Shown piece after piece: positions 7,478 to 18,205 of a DNA stretch of 18,439 bases. A program made the translations under genes and the position numbers. The notes below the pieces were generated by a model. That model saw only the letters and a list, made by a program, of their open reading frames with translations. It did no database searches and was not told where the DNA came from. The stretch comes from Clostridia bacterium (GTDB lineage: Bacteria > Bacillota_A > Clostridia > Oscillospirales > CAG-272). Numbering within the stretch: position 1 is the stretch's first letter; every line of letters starts with the position of its first letter. The DNA lies in NCBI GenBank assembly GCA_017454075.1, contig JAFTDQ010000117.1, positions 1 to 18,439 on the forward strand, read 5' to 3'.

Positions 7478-8016
7478 TGTCCGGCGTCGCGAAAGAATAC
7501 GCCTCCGCCCTCTATTCCCTGTCCCGGGAAGAAAATCTCGAGCCGGAGATACTCGGCGAGGTGAGGGAACTCATAATCATATTTGACGAAAATCCGGAGC
7601 TAATCCGGCTGCTTTCGGATCCCGTAATATCAAAAGCGGAACGACAGGCGGCGGCGGAAAGGATCTTTTCCGGGAGGGTGCATCCGTATCTGCTCAATCT
7701 CATAAGACTCGCCGTGAAAAACGGACGGATCGGCTCGGTAAAAGAGATACTCTCCGGATATATCGACCTGTGGTACAGATATTCGGGTATAACGGTCGCC
7801 GAGGTCGAATCTGCCGTTCCGCTGAGTCAAGAGCAGAAGAATCGGCTCCACAAGGCGCTCGAGGACAGATTCGGCGGGAACGTCGAAATGCATCTCAGGA
7901 TCGACCCGTCGCTCATCGGCGGGCTGAGGGTCACGGTCGGCGACAACCTCACGGACAATACGGTCAGGCGCAGAATAGACGGAATGGAGCGTCATCTTAA
8001 ACAGACAGTCATCTGA
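7477..8016 (+). CDS. atpH: ATP synthase F1 subunit delta
   Basis: This 179-residue subunit sits on top of the alpha/beta hexamer and joins it to the b stalk. The N-terminal helical bundle (about 1-105) and the conserved C-terminal block with IDPSLIGGLRVTVGD (142-156) and a DNTVRRRI-like end match the OSCP/delta family. Length is normal. GGAAGGA within the end of atpF, 9 bases upstream, serves as ribosome site, and the start overlaps the atpF stop codon. Confidence 0.93.
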   Translation: MSGVAKEYASALYSLSREENLEPEILGEVRELIIIFDENPELIRLLSDPVISKAERQAAAERIFSGRVHPYLLNLIRLAVKNGRIGSVKEILSGYIDLWYRYSGITVAEVESAVPLSQEQKNRLHKALEDRFGGNVEMHLRIDPSLIGGLRVTVGDNLTDNTVRRRIDGMERHLKQTVI

Positions 8017-8040
8017 ACTGAGAGAGAGACAGAAAAAGAA

Positions 8041-9549
8041 ATGAATCTCAATCCAAGCGAAATAAGCAAGATCATAAAAGCCGAGATAAAGCATTTCGAA
8101 ACGAAAACGGACGAGGCCGAGGTGGGAGTCGTCATTCTTGTAGGCGACGGCATCGCGCGCGCCCACGGGCTCGACAACTGCATGGCGAACGAGCTGCTTG
8201 AATTCGACGGCGGGGATCTCGGAATGGCTCAGAACCTCGAGGAAGACTCCGTTTCCATAGCAATTCTCTCAAACCGATCCGACATAAGGGAGGGCACCGT
8301 CGTGCGCCGCACCGGGAAGGTCGTTTCGGTACCGGTCGGGGACGCTATGCTCGGCAGGGTCGTCAACGCGCTCGGAGAGCCGATCGACGGAGAGGGCATG
8401 ATCTTCACGACCGAGCGCCGTCCGATTGACGTCGTGGCGCCGGGAATAATCAAGAGAAAATCTGTCAGCGTACCGCTCGTGACGGGTATAAAGGCGATCG
8501 ACAGCATGATCCCGATCGGCCGCGGTCAGCGCGAACTGATAATCGGCGACCGGCAGACGGGAAAAACGTCCGTCGCCGTAGACACCATAATTAACCAGCA
8601 TGACACCGACGTCCTGTGCGTCTACGTCGCGATCGGACAGAAGAACTCGACTGTCGCGCAGGTGACCGAAACGCTGAGAAAAGCCGACGCGCTTTCGTAC
8701 ACCGTCGTGGTCTCCGCCTCGGCGAGCGAGACCGCTCCCCTTCAGTATATCGCTCCGTACACCGGATGCGCGATCGCCGAGCATTTCATGTCAAAGGGCC
8801 GCGACGTGCTTATCGTATACGATGATTTGAGCAAGCACGCCGTAGCTTACCGCGCCCTGTCGCTCCTTATCAGAAGACCGCCCGGCCGCGAGGCGTATCC
8901 CGGAGACGTGTTCTATCTCCATTCGAGGCTTCTCGAACGCGCGGCGAGGATCGCGCCGGAATACGGCGGCGGGAGCATAACCGCTCTTCCGATAATAGAA
9001 ACGCAGGCGGGCGACGTCTCGGCCTACATACCGACGAACGTCATATCGATCACCGACGGACAGATTTATCTTGAATCGGAGCTTTTCCACAGCGGGATCA
9101 TGCCGGCTGTCAACCCGGGCATCTCCGTCAGCCGCGTCGGCGGCGCCGCGCAGATCAAGGCGATGAAAAAGGTCTCGGGACCTCTCAAGCTGCTTTATTC
9201 GCAGTACAGGGAGCTTCAGAGCTTTGCTCAGTTCGGCTCGGACCTTGACGCCGACACCAAGGCGCGGCTCGCGCAGGGCGAGAGGATCGTCGAAATACTC
9301 AAGCAGGACAAAAGCTCGCCGGTCAGGATCGGCTGTCAGATCGCGATCATCTATGCCGCGGTAAACAATTATCTCACTCCGATCCCGGTCGAGCGGATCA
9401 GGGAGTACGAAGCGGGGCTTTACCGGCACCTTGAAAAAAGGAACGAAGAGCTTCTCGAACGGCTCGAGAGCGGATCGTGGACAGACGCCGACGAAGCGGA
9501 GCTTGTCGGAGCGATTCACACTTATACTCTGAAATACACAGAAGAATAA
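8041..9549 (+). CDS. atpA: ATP synthase F1 subunit alpha
   Basis: The 502-residue non-catalytic nucleotide-binding subunit has an N-terminal helix and beta barrel (1-95). Its P-loop is GDRQTGKTS (169-177), followed by the Walker B region [15 protein letters not shown] (257-271). The motif [20 protein letters not shown] (278-297) is highly conserved. VSRVGG contains the arginine finger R365, which acts at the neighbouring catalytic site. Length is standard. The ribosome site is weak (a purine-rich GAGAGAGACAG run upstream), so initiation may depend on translation arriving from atpH, which ends 24 bases before. Confidence 0.97.
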   Translation: MNLNPSEISKIIKAEIKHFETKTDEAEVGVVILVGDGIARAHGLDNCMANELLEFDGGDLGMAQNLEEDSVSIAILSNRSDIREGTVVRRTGKVVSVPVGDAMLGRVVNALGEPIDGEGMIFTTERRPIDVVAPGIIKRKSVSVPLVTGIKAIDSMIPIGRGQRELIIGDRQTGKTSVAVDTIINQHDTDVLCVYVAIGQKNSTVAQVTETLRKADALSYTVVVSASASETAPLQYIAPYTGCAIAEHFMSKGRDVLIVYDDLSKHAVAYRALSLLIRRPPGREAYPGDVFYLHSRLLERAARIAPEYGGGSITALPIIETQAGDVSAYIPTNVISITDGQIYLESELFHSGIMPAVNPGISVSRVGGAAQIKAMKKVSGPLKLLYSQYRELQSFAQFGSDLDADTKARLAQGERIVEILKQDKSSPVRIGCQIAIIYAAVNNYLTPIPVERIREYEAGLYRHLEKRNEELLERLESGSWTDADEAELVGAIHTYTLKYTEE

Positions 9550-9575
9550 AAAGGCGATAAGGAGGATGACGGACC

Positions 9576-11823
<2,248 letters not shown>

Positions 11824-11824
11824 T

Positions 11825-12094
11825 ATGAGAGACTCTTTCCGGCTGAGAATAATCGGCCCCGACGGAGCGGTATTTGACGGAGATGCGATCCAGATATCGC
11901 TGACGGGGGCGGAGGGCTCGCTCTCCGTCCGTCCCGGACACGTTCCGCTCGTCACGACGACAAAGGCCGGCGTCGCCTCGATCCTGACGCCCGACGGCGC
12001 GGAAAAAAAAGAACTCTCCGTCGGAGAGGGGATCCTCTCGGTGACGAAGGATTCGGTGACGCTCGTCTCGGGTACGGTATCCGAAAAAAACTGA
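11825..12094 (+). CDS. atpC: ATP synthase F1 subunit epsilon, short form
   Basis: Only 89 residues long, against about 130-140 in most bacteria. The beta-sandwich domain that binds gamma and the c-ring is complete, with GAEGSLSVRPGHVPLVTTTKAG-like conserved residues (PGH at 37-39, G49). The two-helix C-terminal domain that can inhibit ATP hydrolysis is absent. The stop is followed almost at once by the operon's hairpin, so no helical remnant lies downstream and the shortness is not a visible recent frameshift. The start follows the beta stop codon by one base without a clear ribosome site, implying coupled translation. Similar short forms are known in some other bacteria. Confidence 0.92.
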   Translation: MRDSFRLRIIGPDGAVFDGDAIQISLTGAEGSLSVRPGHVPLVTTTKAGVASILTPDGAEKKELSVGEGILSVTKDSVTLVSGTVSEKN

Positions 12095-12101
12095 TATAAA
12101 T

Positions 12102-12127
12102 CAGAGCCGCGGAACACCGCGGCTCTG
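12102..12127 (+). terminator. Hairpin closing the ATP synthase operon
   Basis: A perfect 11-bp stem (CAGAGCCGCGG / CCGCGGCTCTG) with loop AACA begins 7 bases after the atpC stop codon. The following plus-strand sequence (TGCGTTATAT) is only moderately U-rich. It also stands between convergent transcription units, so it may serve both. Confidence 0.75.
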
Positions 12128-12146
12128 TGCGTTATATGGTCGGCGA

Positions 12147-12317
12147 TCAGCGTTTGTTGTTTCGCAGACCGTGCTGATATACGTGAGACGTGTCGCCGAC
12201 GTAATCGGCGGTGACCTGAGTATATCCGCTCCCGTGATAATCGTTGAACGAGAATTTCGTCACCGCCGTCGTCCTCATGGTGAATTTGAGCCAGCCGTAA
12301 GCGGCGGGCAGCCCCAT
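12147..12317 (-). CDS. Short orphan coding segment, possible gene remnant
   Basis: This minus-strand frame encodes 56 residues from the ATG at 12317 to TGA at 12147. It reads MGLPAAYGWLKF at the start and DTSHVYQHGLRNNKR at the end. It looks truly coding: third positions are strongly G/C, aromatic and glycine residues are frequent, and AGGG lies 6 bases before the ATG. The frame is also open further upstream (SGRAWIGHL) into the end of the metallophosphoesterase gene, which ends at 12347. It could be a small gene, the end of a gene lost by deletion, or the true C-terminus of the phosphoesterase put out of frame. I do not recognise the sequence. No terminator is seen other than the hairpin at 12102-12127. 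Confidence 0.45.
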   Translation of the reverse strand: MGLPAAYGWLKFTMRTTAVTKFSFNDYHGSGYTQVTADYVGDTSHVYQHGLRNNKR

Positions 12318-12346
12318 CAGGTGCCCTATCCACGCGCGGCCGGACG

Positions 12347-13156
12347 TCAGCCGTGAACGTCGATCACCCGCGCGCGGCCGCTCAGCGCCGCGCCGGTAAT
12401 ATACTGCGGCACCCCGTTTTCGAGATAGTCAGTGTGCGGAAAATGAAGGTGCCCGGCGAGGACTGCCCTGAGAGCCGTCCCTTTTTCGTTCAGCAGGCCG
12501 TAGTATTCTTCGACGTTCGACCCGTTTCCCGTCATGCCCAGCAGGTAGTACGGAAGAGAATCTTTAAGGATACGACCGGCGTACGAACGCAGCGTTTCGG
12601 TGCCTATCGGGATATGGTGGACCAGCACGACCGGGCGATCCCCGTAAAGAACTTTTTTCAGCTCCGATATGATACGGTCGCTGACCGATCGCGGCCCGTC
12701 GTCGACCCCGACGAGGAGCAGTTCGCCGAGTTCTCTAACCCGGATATTCGGCGTCACGTTCGTTTTCTCTTCGACGATCCGGTAAAACTCTTTCCCCGTA
12801 TCGTGGTTGCCCGGGACGACAAAACATTCGCCCGCCGTTTCGAAGAGCCCGAACATCTCATGGACGTTCCCCTTCGAGGGCCTGTCGACTATATCGCCCG
12901 AGAAAACGATGAGGTCGCATCCGATCTCATGCCCGTACTCAACGAGATTTTGAAAGTTTTCAAGCTGGGAAAGTCCGTTGCCGACGCTTGTCCATTTCTC
13001 GGCCGTTCGTCTGTCCTTTTCCCTGATCGTTTCATCATCAAGTTCGGATTGAAAGCATATGTGACTGTCCGTGATATGCATTATGCGGTACCGGCGTTTC
13101 AGCCCGCGGATGACGAGAGTGTCGTTTTCAATTTTGTATTTGTCCGGATTGTTCAT
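12347..13156 (-). CDS. Calcineurin-like metallophosphoesterase
   Basis: The 269-residue protein carries all five motifs of the two-metal phosphoesterase fold: D30/H32 in ITDSHI, GD at 87-88 (GDIVD), GNHD (116-119), HH at 180-181, and GHLH (235-238). It lacks a signal peptide and so is probably cytoplasmic. The substrate cannot be told; the family includes phosphomonoesterases, cyclic-nucleotide phosphodiesterases and nucleotidases. The ATG overlaps the stop codon of the solute-binding gene (ATGA), so the two are co-translated. The C-terminal strand RVIDVHG is a plausible end, yet a coding-like segment follows in another frame (12147-12317), so a frameshifted longer protein is possible. Confidence 0.85.
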   Translation of the reverse strand: MNNPDKYKIENDTLVIRGLKRRYRIMHITDSHICFQSELDDETIREKDRRTAEKWTSVGNGLSQLENFQNLVEYGHEIGCDLIVFSGDIVDRPSKGNVHEMFGLFETAGECFVVPGNHDTGKEFYRIVEEKTNVTPNIRVRELGELLLVGVDDGPRSVSDRIISELKKVLYGDRPVVLVHHIPIGTETLRSYAGRILKDSLPYYLLGMTGNGSNVEEYYGLLNEKGTALRAVLAGHLHFPHTDYLENGVPQYITGAALSGRARVIDVHG

Positions 13157-14655
13157 TCGCCCGAAGCCTTCGCGGCGGCCATTTTATCGTATTTCTGCTC
13201 GATTTTTGCAATGCTCGCCGAGAAGGTCATTTTCTTTGACACCCAGTCGGACGCGAATTTGCGAGATTCCGCCTGGAGCTGATATCTGAAGAAGGCGTTT
13301 ATCCCGTCCATCGACGGCCCGAACAGCAGCGCGAGGTCGCTCCGCTTCCCCGCCAGCAGAATGTCGAGCATCTCTTCATCGTCGTCCGCATCAGTGTACT
13401 TGTCCTTGAGCGCCTTGTCATAATACGCGGTAATGACGGTCCGGTAATTTTCGCAGCAGAGCGCCTCGGCGATGTATCCCGAAAGCGTGGGATCCTTCGG
13501 AGTTGCCGGGAAGCAGAGCACCGACCAGTTGTTCGACGTTCCGCTGTAGTATTCCTTCTGATCGTCGTTATACTTAGGGTAAGGGAGCACTCCGTAAGGA
13601 TCTTCCATCTTCCTTATCCTGTCGTAAATCCGTGAAAGCGGCTGAGGGCTGAGGAGCGCCTGGCCGGATACGAACATCCCGACAAGTTCCTTGTATTCCC
13701 CGTCCGTTTTCAAAGTATACGAGCCGTCGTTTTCGTAAAACAGAGCGTATACCCTGTCGTATACGTCGCTCGCCTTACGCTCGTCGAGAACGACGTCAAG
13801 ATATCCGTTGATCTTACCGGTCAGCGAAAGACCGAAGGCGTAAAGATACGCGCTCGCGTCGTGGACCGTTCCGGTCATAAAGCCGTAAACGTCCTCCCTG
13901 TCGTGCTCTCCGTTTTTATTGACGTCTTCGTAAACGTTCTTAACAAGATTGCTTACGTAATCAAGAGTCCATTCGCCTTTTCTCACTGCGTCATAGAGAT
14001 CGGGTATACTATAATCTTCGGCAAGCCGCTTGTTCAGCATGTAAGCGTAGGTCTGCTGAAGTGACGTCAGCGAAATATCTCCGACCGCCGCGTATAGCAT
14101 GCCGTTTATCGTGAAGGTGTCGTTAACCTTCTGAGACCACCACGGGCGGGTGAGATTTATCCCCGGAACGATCCCGTCGTTGAAATCCGCGAAATATCCG
14201 TCGACGATAACCGTGCCGGCGCGCCACACCTGCATCATTATAGCGTCAAACTCGTCGTCTCCCGCGTCAAGGACCTGTTTTATATACCTCTCATGCATGA
14301 GCTGCCCGGTTCCGCCGCCCGGCGCAGCCGTCACGACGGGAATCATTTCTATTTCGAAACGATCTTCGATTTTCAGATTTCTGCGGTATACGGCTGCGTC
14401 GCAGATGTCCACGGTGTCTTCGGAAAACATCTCGTATTTACAGATGTCAGTGACGGAAACACGCCATTTTTTACCGGTAAACTTAATATCTCCGAGACCG
14501 TCGTCTGCGCTCAGACGGTCGTCATGACCGCTGTTTCCCGTGTCAGCGGGAAGCGTCGGATCTCCGGTATTTCTTCCCCCGGACGAACAGGCAAAAACGA
14601 CCGCAAGCGTCAAAACGGCGATTATCAAAGCGGCAAAACGTTTGATTTTAATCAT
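13153..14655 (-). CDS. Extracellular solute-binding lipoprotein of an ABC importer
   Basis: The 500-residue protein has a lipoprotein signal peptide with lipidated C23 (VFACSSG). A low-complexity, Asp/Gly-rich linker (about 24-55) follows, and then a body resembling family 1 sugar-binding proteins. A calcium-loop-like DVNKNGEHDRED (244-255) followed by VYGF is typical of large clostridial members. It should capture a ligand, probably a carbohydrate, at the cell surface. No permease or ATPase gene of an importer lies in the window, so it is an orphan here. AGAGG lies 8 bases before the ATG. It follows the FAD oxidoreductase gene by 19 bases and overlaps the next gene by 4 bases. Confidence 0.85.
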   Translation of the reverse strand: MIKIKRFAALIIAVLTLAVVFACSSGGRNTGDPTLPADTGNSGHDDRLSADDGLGDIKFTGKKWRVSVTDICKYEMFSEDTVDICDAAVYRRNLKIEDRFEIEMIPVVTAAPGGGTGQLMHERYIKQVLDAGDDEFDAIMMQVWRAGTVIVDGYFADFNDGIVPGINLTRPWWSQKVNDTFTINGMLYAAVGDISLTSLQQTYAYMLNKRLAEDYSIPDLYDAVRKGEWTLDYVSNLVKNVYEDVNKNGEHDREDVYGFMTGTVHDASAYLYAFGLSLTGKINGYLDVVLDERKASDVYDRVYALFYENDGSYTLKTDGEYKELVGMFVSGQALLSPQPLSRIYDRIRKMEDPYGVLPYPKYNDDQKEYYSGTSNNWSVLCFPATPKDPTLSGYIAEALCCENYRTVITAYYDKALKDKYTDADDDEEMLDILLAGKRSDLALLFGPSMDGINAFFRYQLQAESRKFASDWVSKKMTFSASIAKIEQKYDKMAAAKASGE

Positions 14656-14674
14656 ACTAATAACCTCTCGTTTG

Positions 14675-16060
14675 TCACATTCCGGCGTATATCGCGCCGT
14701 TCTTTATCATTATTCCGCGCACCCCGGCGCCGTCCACAAGACGGGCCGGCTTTTTTTCGGCAAAGGCGATCGCCGCTCCGATACCGGCGGCCTCTCCCGA
14801 TGAGCGCGCGGACTGCTGTACCCTCAGACTGCTCTGAGCCGCAAAATCGGCTCCCAGACAGCGCCCGGCGACGAGCAGATTGTCAAGTCCCTTAACGACA
14901 AGACACCCAAAGGGTATTTCGTACCACGGATCCCCGTTTTCATCCTGATCCGCCTCGGGAAGACTGAGCTTCCAGCCGTGAACGTCAAGGGGATAATTCG
15001 ACTGACAGAACATATCGGGAAACTTCCTTTTCGAGACGAGGTCCCGGGCGGTCAGAACGTATTCCGTCACGGCGTTCCGGCTCTCCCTCACCCCGACGAC
15101 CGAGGCGACGTCCGAAACGTAGGCGTTTTCAAACCCCCTGAAATATTTCCGGTAAAAGCCGATCTGTCTGAGTATCGCGCGCTTTCCGTCGAGCTGTATC
15201 CTGGTAAGATCCCGCGGATCGGTCCCGTCGGTACAGTAGAAAAACTCCGGATTGTTGAAAGCGATCGAACCCGGCCGGCCGGAGATGTAAAACCCCTGCC
15301 AGTAAAACTTGTCGTTTTCAATAAGATCCCCGGCGGAAATCGCCCTGTCGAACAGTTCCGAAAACGTCCAGTTCCCTTCCCTGGCGACTGCAAGATATAG
15401 CTTTCCGTCGTAATATTTCGCGACCTTGTCGGTGCCGGTCCTTTCGACCTCTTCCTTTATCTGTTCTCCGAAGGCGTCGAAATCCACCCCCGAAACCACG
15501 TATCTGAGCGAGACCGCCTGATTCATTCCGCTGTGTTCCGGGTCGCCCTTCATCGTTTCCGCGCCGGCGAAAACGCACACGTCCGCGTCACCCGTGCAGT
15601 CGACGAACACCCGGCCCCTGATCAGTCCGAGCCCGGATTTGTTTGCGACGACGAGCGAGGTTATTTTTCCGTCCGATACGAGAGCGTCTGAGATAAACGT
15701 ATGATAAAGAAATCTGACGCCGGATTCTTCGCATACGTCCTCGAGGATCATCTCCATAAGGAGCGGATCGAAGTTCATACCGTCGTCGCGGCAGCCGCCG
15801 TGCGGCGACAGTTTGTCCCGGACTATCCGGCTCACGTACGAGCACTGCGGATTGCCTTTAATATGGGTGTACATCACCGGTGTGACGAGCCCGTTTGTCT
15901 GAGATCCGCCGAGGGCTCCCGACTGCTCGACTATGAGCACGTCTGCGCCCATGTCGGCTGCGGCGCGCGCCGCGTACGCTCCGGCGGTACCTCCGCCGCA
16001 AACGACGATATCCGCCTCGTCAAACACCGGGAGCGCGCCGTAATCGATTTTTGTGTTCAT
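14675..16060 (-). CDS. FAD-dependent oxidoreductase (FAD_oxidored family)
   Basis: The 461-residue protein begins with a dinucleotide-binding fold: GGGTAG (22-27) and the ribose-binding E45 in IVEQ. GGSQTNG (51-57), FVDCTGDADV (152-161) and the C-terminal GRCLGADFAAQSSLR (399-413) follow. This matches the large family of FAD-dependent oxidoreductases found near sugar-uptake genes in gut bacteria. There is no signal peptide, so it is probably cytoplasmic. The substrate is unknown. It starts 6 bases after the preceding metallophosphoesterase gene, without a clear ribosome site, which suggests coupled translation. Confidence 0.88.
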   Translation of the reverse strand: MNTKIDYGALPVFDEADIVVCGGGTAGAYAARAAADMGADVLIVEQSGALGGSQTNGLVTPVMYTHIKGNPQCSYVSRIVRDKLSPHGGCRDDGMNFDPLLMEMILEDVCEESGVRFLYHTFISDALVSDGKITSLVVANKSGLGLIRGRVFVDCTGDADVCVFAGAETMKGDPEHSGMNQAVSLRYVVSGVDFDAFGEQIKEEVERTGTDKVAKYYDGKLYLAVAREGNWTFSELFDRAISAGDLIENDKFYWQGFYISGRPGSIAFNNPEFFYCTDGTDPRDLTRIQLDGKRAILRQIGFYRKYFRGFENAYVSDVASVVGVRESRNAVTEYVLTARDLVSKRKFPDMFCQSNYPLDVHGWKLSLPEADQDENGDPWYEIPFGCLVVKGLDNLLVAGRCLGADFAAQSSLRVQQSARSSGEAAGIGAAIAFAEKKPARLVDGAGVRGIMIKNGAIYAGM

Positions 16061-16066
16061 GAAGTC

Positions 16067-16834
16067 TTACACGCTCTTTGTTTCCGTTCCGAGAACGTAC
16101 GGAACGTATGTGACTAAACCTTTGTTCAGTATGACGTCGGCGCAGACGGCGTGATTCCATGTGCAGACCGCCGGAACCGTTATATGAAGTATCCCGCGGT
16201 GGACGACCGTCCCGCCCGTGTGATTGTGCCCCGCGATAACGGCGGTGACCTTCCCCGAGCGCTCGATTATATTCATCACGTCTCGGGCGTTCTGCGGCAG
16301 ATGAGTATCCGTCCAGGTCTCGGGCTCTCCGCTGAGCGAAACCAGCGGATGATGCGACAGGACGACCGCCTTGTCGCATTCCGAAAGCTGCTTTTCAAGC
16401 CATGCAAGCTGCTTTTCCGGGCAAATCGTATTCCTCCAGTCACCGCCGTGACCGTCGTACGGGCGACCGTCGGTAAAAAAGCACGGATCGATTATTATGA
16501 GCGTCCCGTCGTCGGTCCCGATTTTTCCGACTGCCCCGATCTCAGGGTCTTTAACTTCACGGAATAGTTCCTTTGACAGATGAAATCCGTCGTGATTTCC
16601 GACGAGATTTTCAACGGGATAATCCTTCATGATCTCTTTCAGCTCGGCAAAAAGCTCTTCGTTCACGTCCCGCGAGGGGTCGCCGTTTATGAGATCGCCC
16701 ATGTTGACAATGAGCTCCCTGTACCTGAATTTTTCGAGTATCATGCGGAGCTTTTCCGCGCCGCGCGTACACATACGGTCGGCGACGTTCTTTTTTCCGT
16801 AATGAAGGTCGGCAAAAAAACCGATTTTCAGCAT
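16067..16834 (-). CDS. Calcineurin-like metallophosphoesterase, second copy type
   Basis: The 255-residue protein has the complete metal-binding set: D9/H11 in FADLHYG, GD at 46-47 (GDLING), GNHD (79-82), HH at 161-162 and GHNH (202-205). The N-terminus begins directly with the first strand, so there is no signal peptide. It differs clearly from the other metallophosphoesterase of the cluster (different spacing and flanking residues) and is not a recent duplicate. GGGGA lies 7 bases before the ATG. It is the first of a tight four-gene run and follows the secreted-protein gene after 61 bases that contain a hairpin. The substrate is unknown. Confidence 0.88.
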   Translation of the reverse strand: MLKIGFFADLHYGKKNVADRMCTRGAEKLRMILEKFRYRELIVNMGDLINGDPSRDVNEELFAELKEIMKDYPVENLVGNHDGFHLSKELFREVKDPEIGAVGKIGTDDGTLIIIDPCFFTDGRPYDGHGGDWRNTICPEKQLAWLEKQLSECDKAVVLSHHPLVSLSGEPETWTDTHLPQNARDVMNIIERSGKVTAVIAGHNHTGGTVVHRGILHITVPAVCTWNHAVCADVILNKGLVTYVPYVLGTETKSV

Positions 16835-16857
16835 TTATTTTTCCCCGTTTTTGATCA

Positions 16858-16883
16858 GCGCCCGCGTGGTATCACACGGGCGC
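16858..16883 (-). terminator. GC-rich hairpin after the secreted-protein gene
   Basis: An 11-bp stem with one mismatch (GCGCCCGCGTG / CACACGGGCGC) and loop GTAT lies 12 bases after the stop codon at 16896. On the minus strand it is followed by an A-rich, not U-rich, sequence. It may therefore be an RNA-stabilising or partially terminating structure rather than a full terminator. Confidence 0.55.
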
Positions 16884-16895
16884 CGAATCTATGAT

Positions 16896-18164
16896 TCAAT
16901 GTTTTTTCTTTTTCAGAGCGATGGCCGCGCCTGCGACCGCCGCTGCCGCCGCCATCACGGCGACGGCGGTGATATCGGACGTGTCCGCGCTCGGGTCGGT
17001 GATCGGAGGATTCGAGCCCGGCTCGGTGTCGGCCGAAAGCGCCGAAAGCACGGCGTCGCCGTCACCGGTAAACTCGAGCTGCCACGCGAGACTGTAGAAC
17101 TTTCCGCCCTCGTAGGTCTCGCCCGTTCCGTTCTGATAAGTCTTGAAACCGGCTTTTTCGGCCATTCTGTAGTTGCAGATCGCCCATTCTATATCGTTGA
17201 AGTTCGTCAGAACGACAAGATATTCGCCGGCGGGAAGACCGCCGCCGGGTATGGTGATCTTATTCTTCCAGTTTGTCCACTGGCCGCTAAAAGCTATATT
17301 CCTGATCTCGGCGGCGGGTTTACCTTTTACGGTGTCCGGATAATTTCCGTTCCACTTGTAAATCACGCAGTCGAATTTGCCGGCGGAGCCCGCCATATAC
17401 GGAATGATCGAGACGAGCTTTCCGCTGCCCTTCGTTGCAAAACGGTAGGCGAACTGCGCCTCTCCGGTGCCGTCGAAGCGGTTGCTGTTCATATCCCAGC
17501 CCTCGCCCCATGTATGTACGGCGTGGGTCGCCTCGGAAGATGACGAACCGCCCTGAGACGGAGTTGTGTCGTCCGACAGCGCTTCGTTTTTGGCCCACGA
17601 GCCGTCTTCCCAGACGAACTGCCACATTAAGGACGTATAGTTGCCGTCCTTCTTGTACGGCTCGCCGTTAAGATAAGCGCGGAAGCCAAGGTTTTCGCTG
17701 CCTATCGAGCTGATATAATTGCAGAGCGCCCACTTGTCGCCGCCTTCGGTGAGGTTGACGTTCGTTATAACGGCATAGTACTGGCTGCCCTTTACGACCT
17801 TCCCCGCGGGAATCTCGATCGTGTGACCGTCATACCACCACGTTTCGCCGTTTGCGTGCGTGATCCCTGTTTTTTCAAACACGGGTTCGGTCTTCAGAGT
17901 GTCGGCGTGGTTCCCCTGCCACTTATAGATCTTGAAATCAAAAGTCGCCGCGGAGCCGGCTATATGAGCGTTGATACCTATGAGACTTCCGGTTGCCCCG
18001 GCGCCGGGCTCAAAGCGGTAACCGATCACGTCGCTTGGACTGTTCGTGTCGATCCTTGCTATTTCTCCGCCGCTCCACGTGTTCTGATTTGCGGCAAACG
18101 CGGCGACGCCGAGAAGCGAAGCGATCATAAGCGCCGCGACGATGATTGAAACTGTCTTTTTCAT
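16896..18164 (-). CDS. Secreted two-repeat protein with C-terminal membrane anchor
   Basis: The 422-residue protein has a signal peptide (1-25, cleavage around AAFA), two homologous modules (about 30-188 and 219-368), a Ser/Gly-rich linker (197-212), a Thr/Ser/Pro-rich stalk (379-395), and a C-terminal hydrophobic helix (396-417) ending in KKKKH. Each module contains an IAGS/MAGS motif, a KIYKWQGN or VIYKWNGN strand with a following DT, an ITN/LTN strand, a WALCNY or WAICNY strand, and an SLMWQF or SLAWQL end. They look like beta-sandwich binding modules, possibly carbohydrate-binding, but I do not recognise the family. There is no LPXTG, so membrane anchoring is inferred. GAAAGGAAAGG sits just before the ATG. 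Confidence 0.8.
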   Translation of the reverse strand: MKKTVSIIVAALMIASLLGVAAFAANQNTWSGGEIARIDTNSPSDVIGYRFEPGAGATGSLIGINAHIAGSAATFDFKIYKWQGNHADTLKTEPVFEKTGITHANGETWWYDGHTIEIPAGKVVKGSQYYAVITNVNLTEGGDKWALCNYISSIGSENLGFRAYLNGEPYKKDGNYTSLMWQFVWEDGSWAKNEALSDDTTPSQGGSSSSEATHAVHTWGEGWDMNSNRFDGTGEAQFAYRFATKGSGKLVSIIPYMAGSAGKFDCVIYKWNGNYPDTVKGKPAAEIRNIAFSGQWTNWKNKITIPGGGLPAGEYLVVLTNFNDIEWAICNYRMAEKAGFKTYQNGTGETYEGGKFYSLAWQLEFTGDGDAVLSALSADTEPGSNPPITDPSADTSDITAVAVMAAAAAVAGAAIALKKKKH

Positions 18165-18205
18165 ATCCTTTCCTTTCGGGGATCGAATAAGATTTTTTTA
18201 TAGAC

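Noticed and set aside
12353..13282. A 309-codon plus-strand frame opposite the first metallophosphoesterase
   Set aside because: The opposite strand has all five phosphoesterase motifs and a coupled start; this frame is an antisense shadow.
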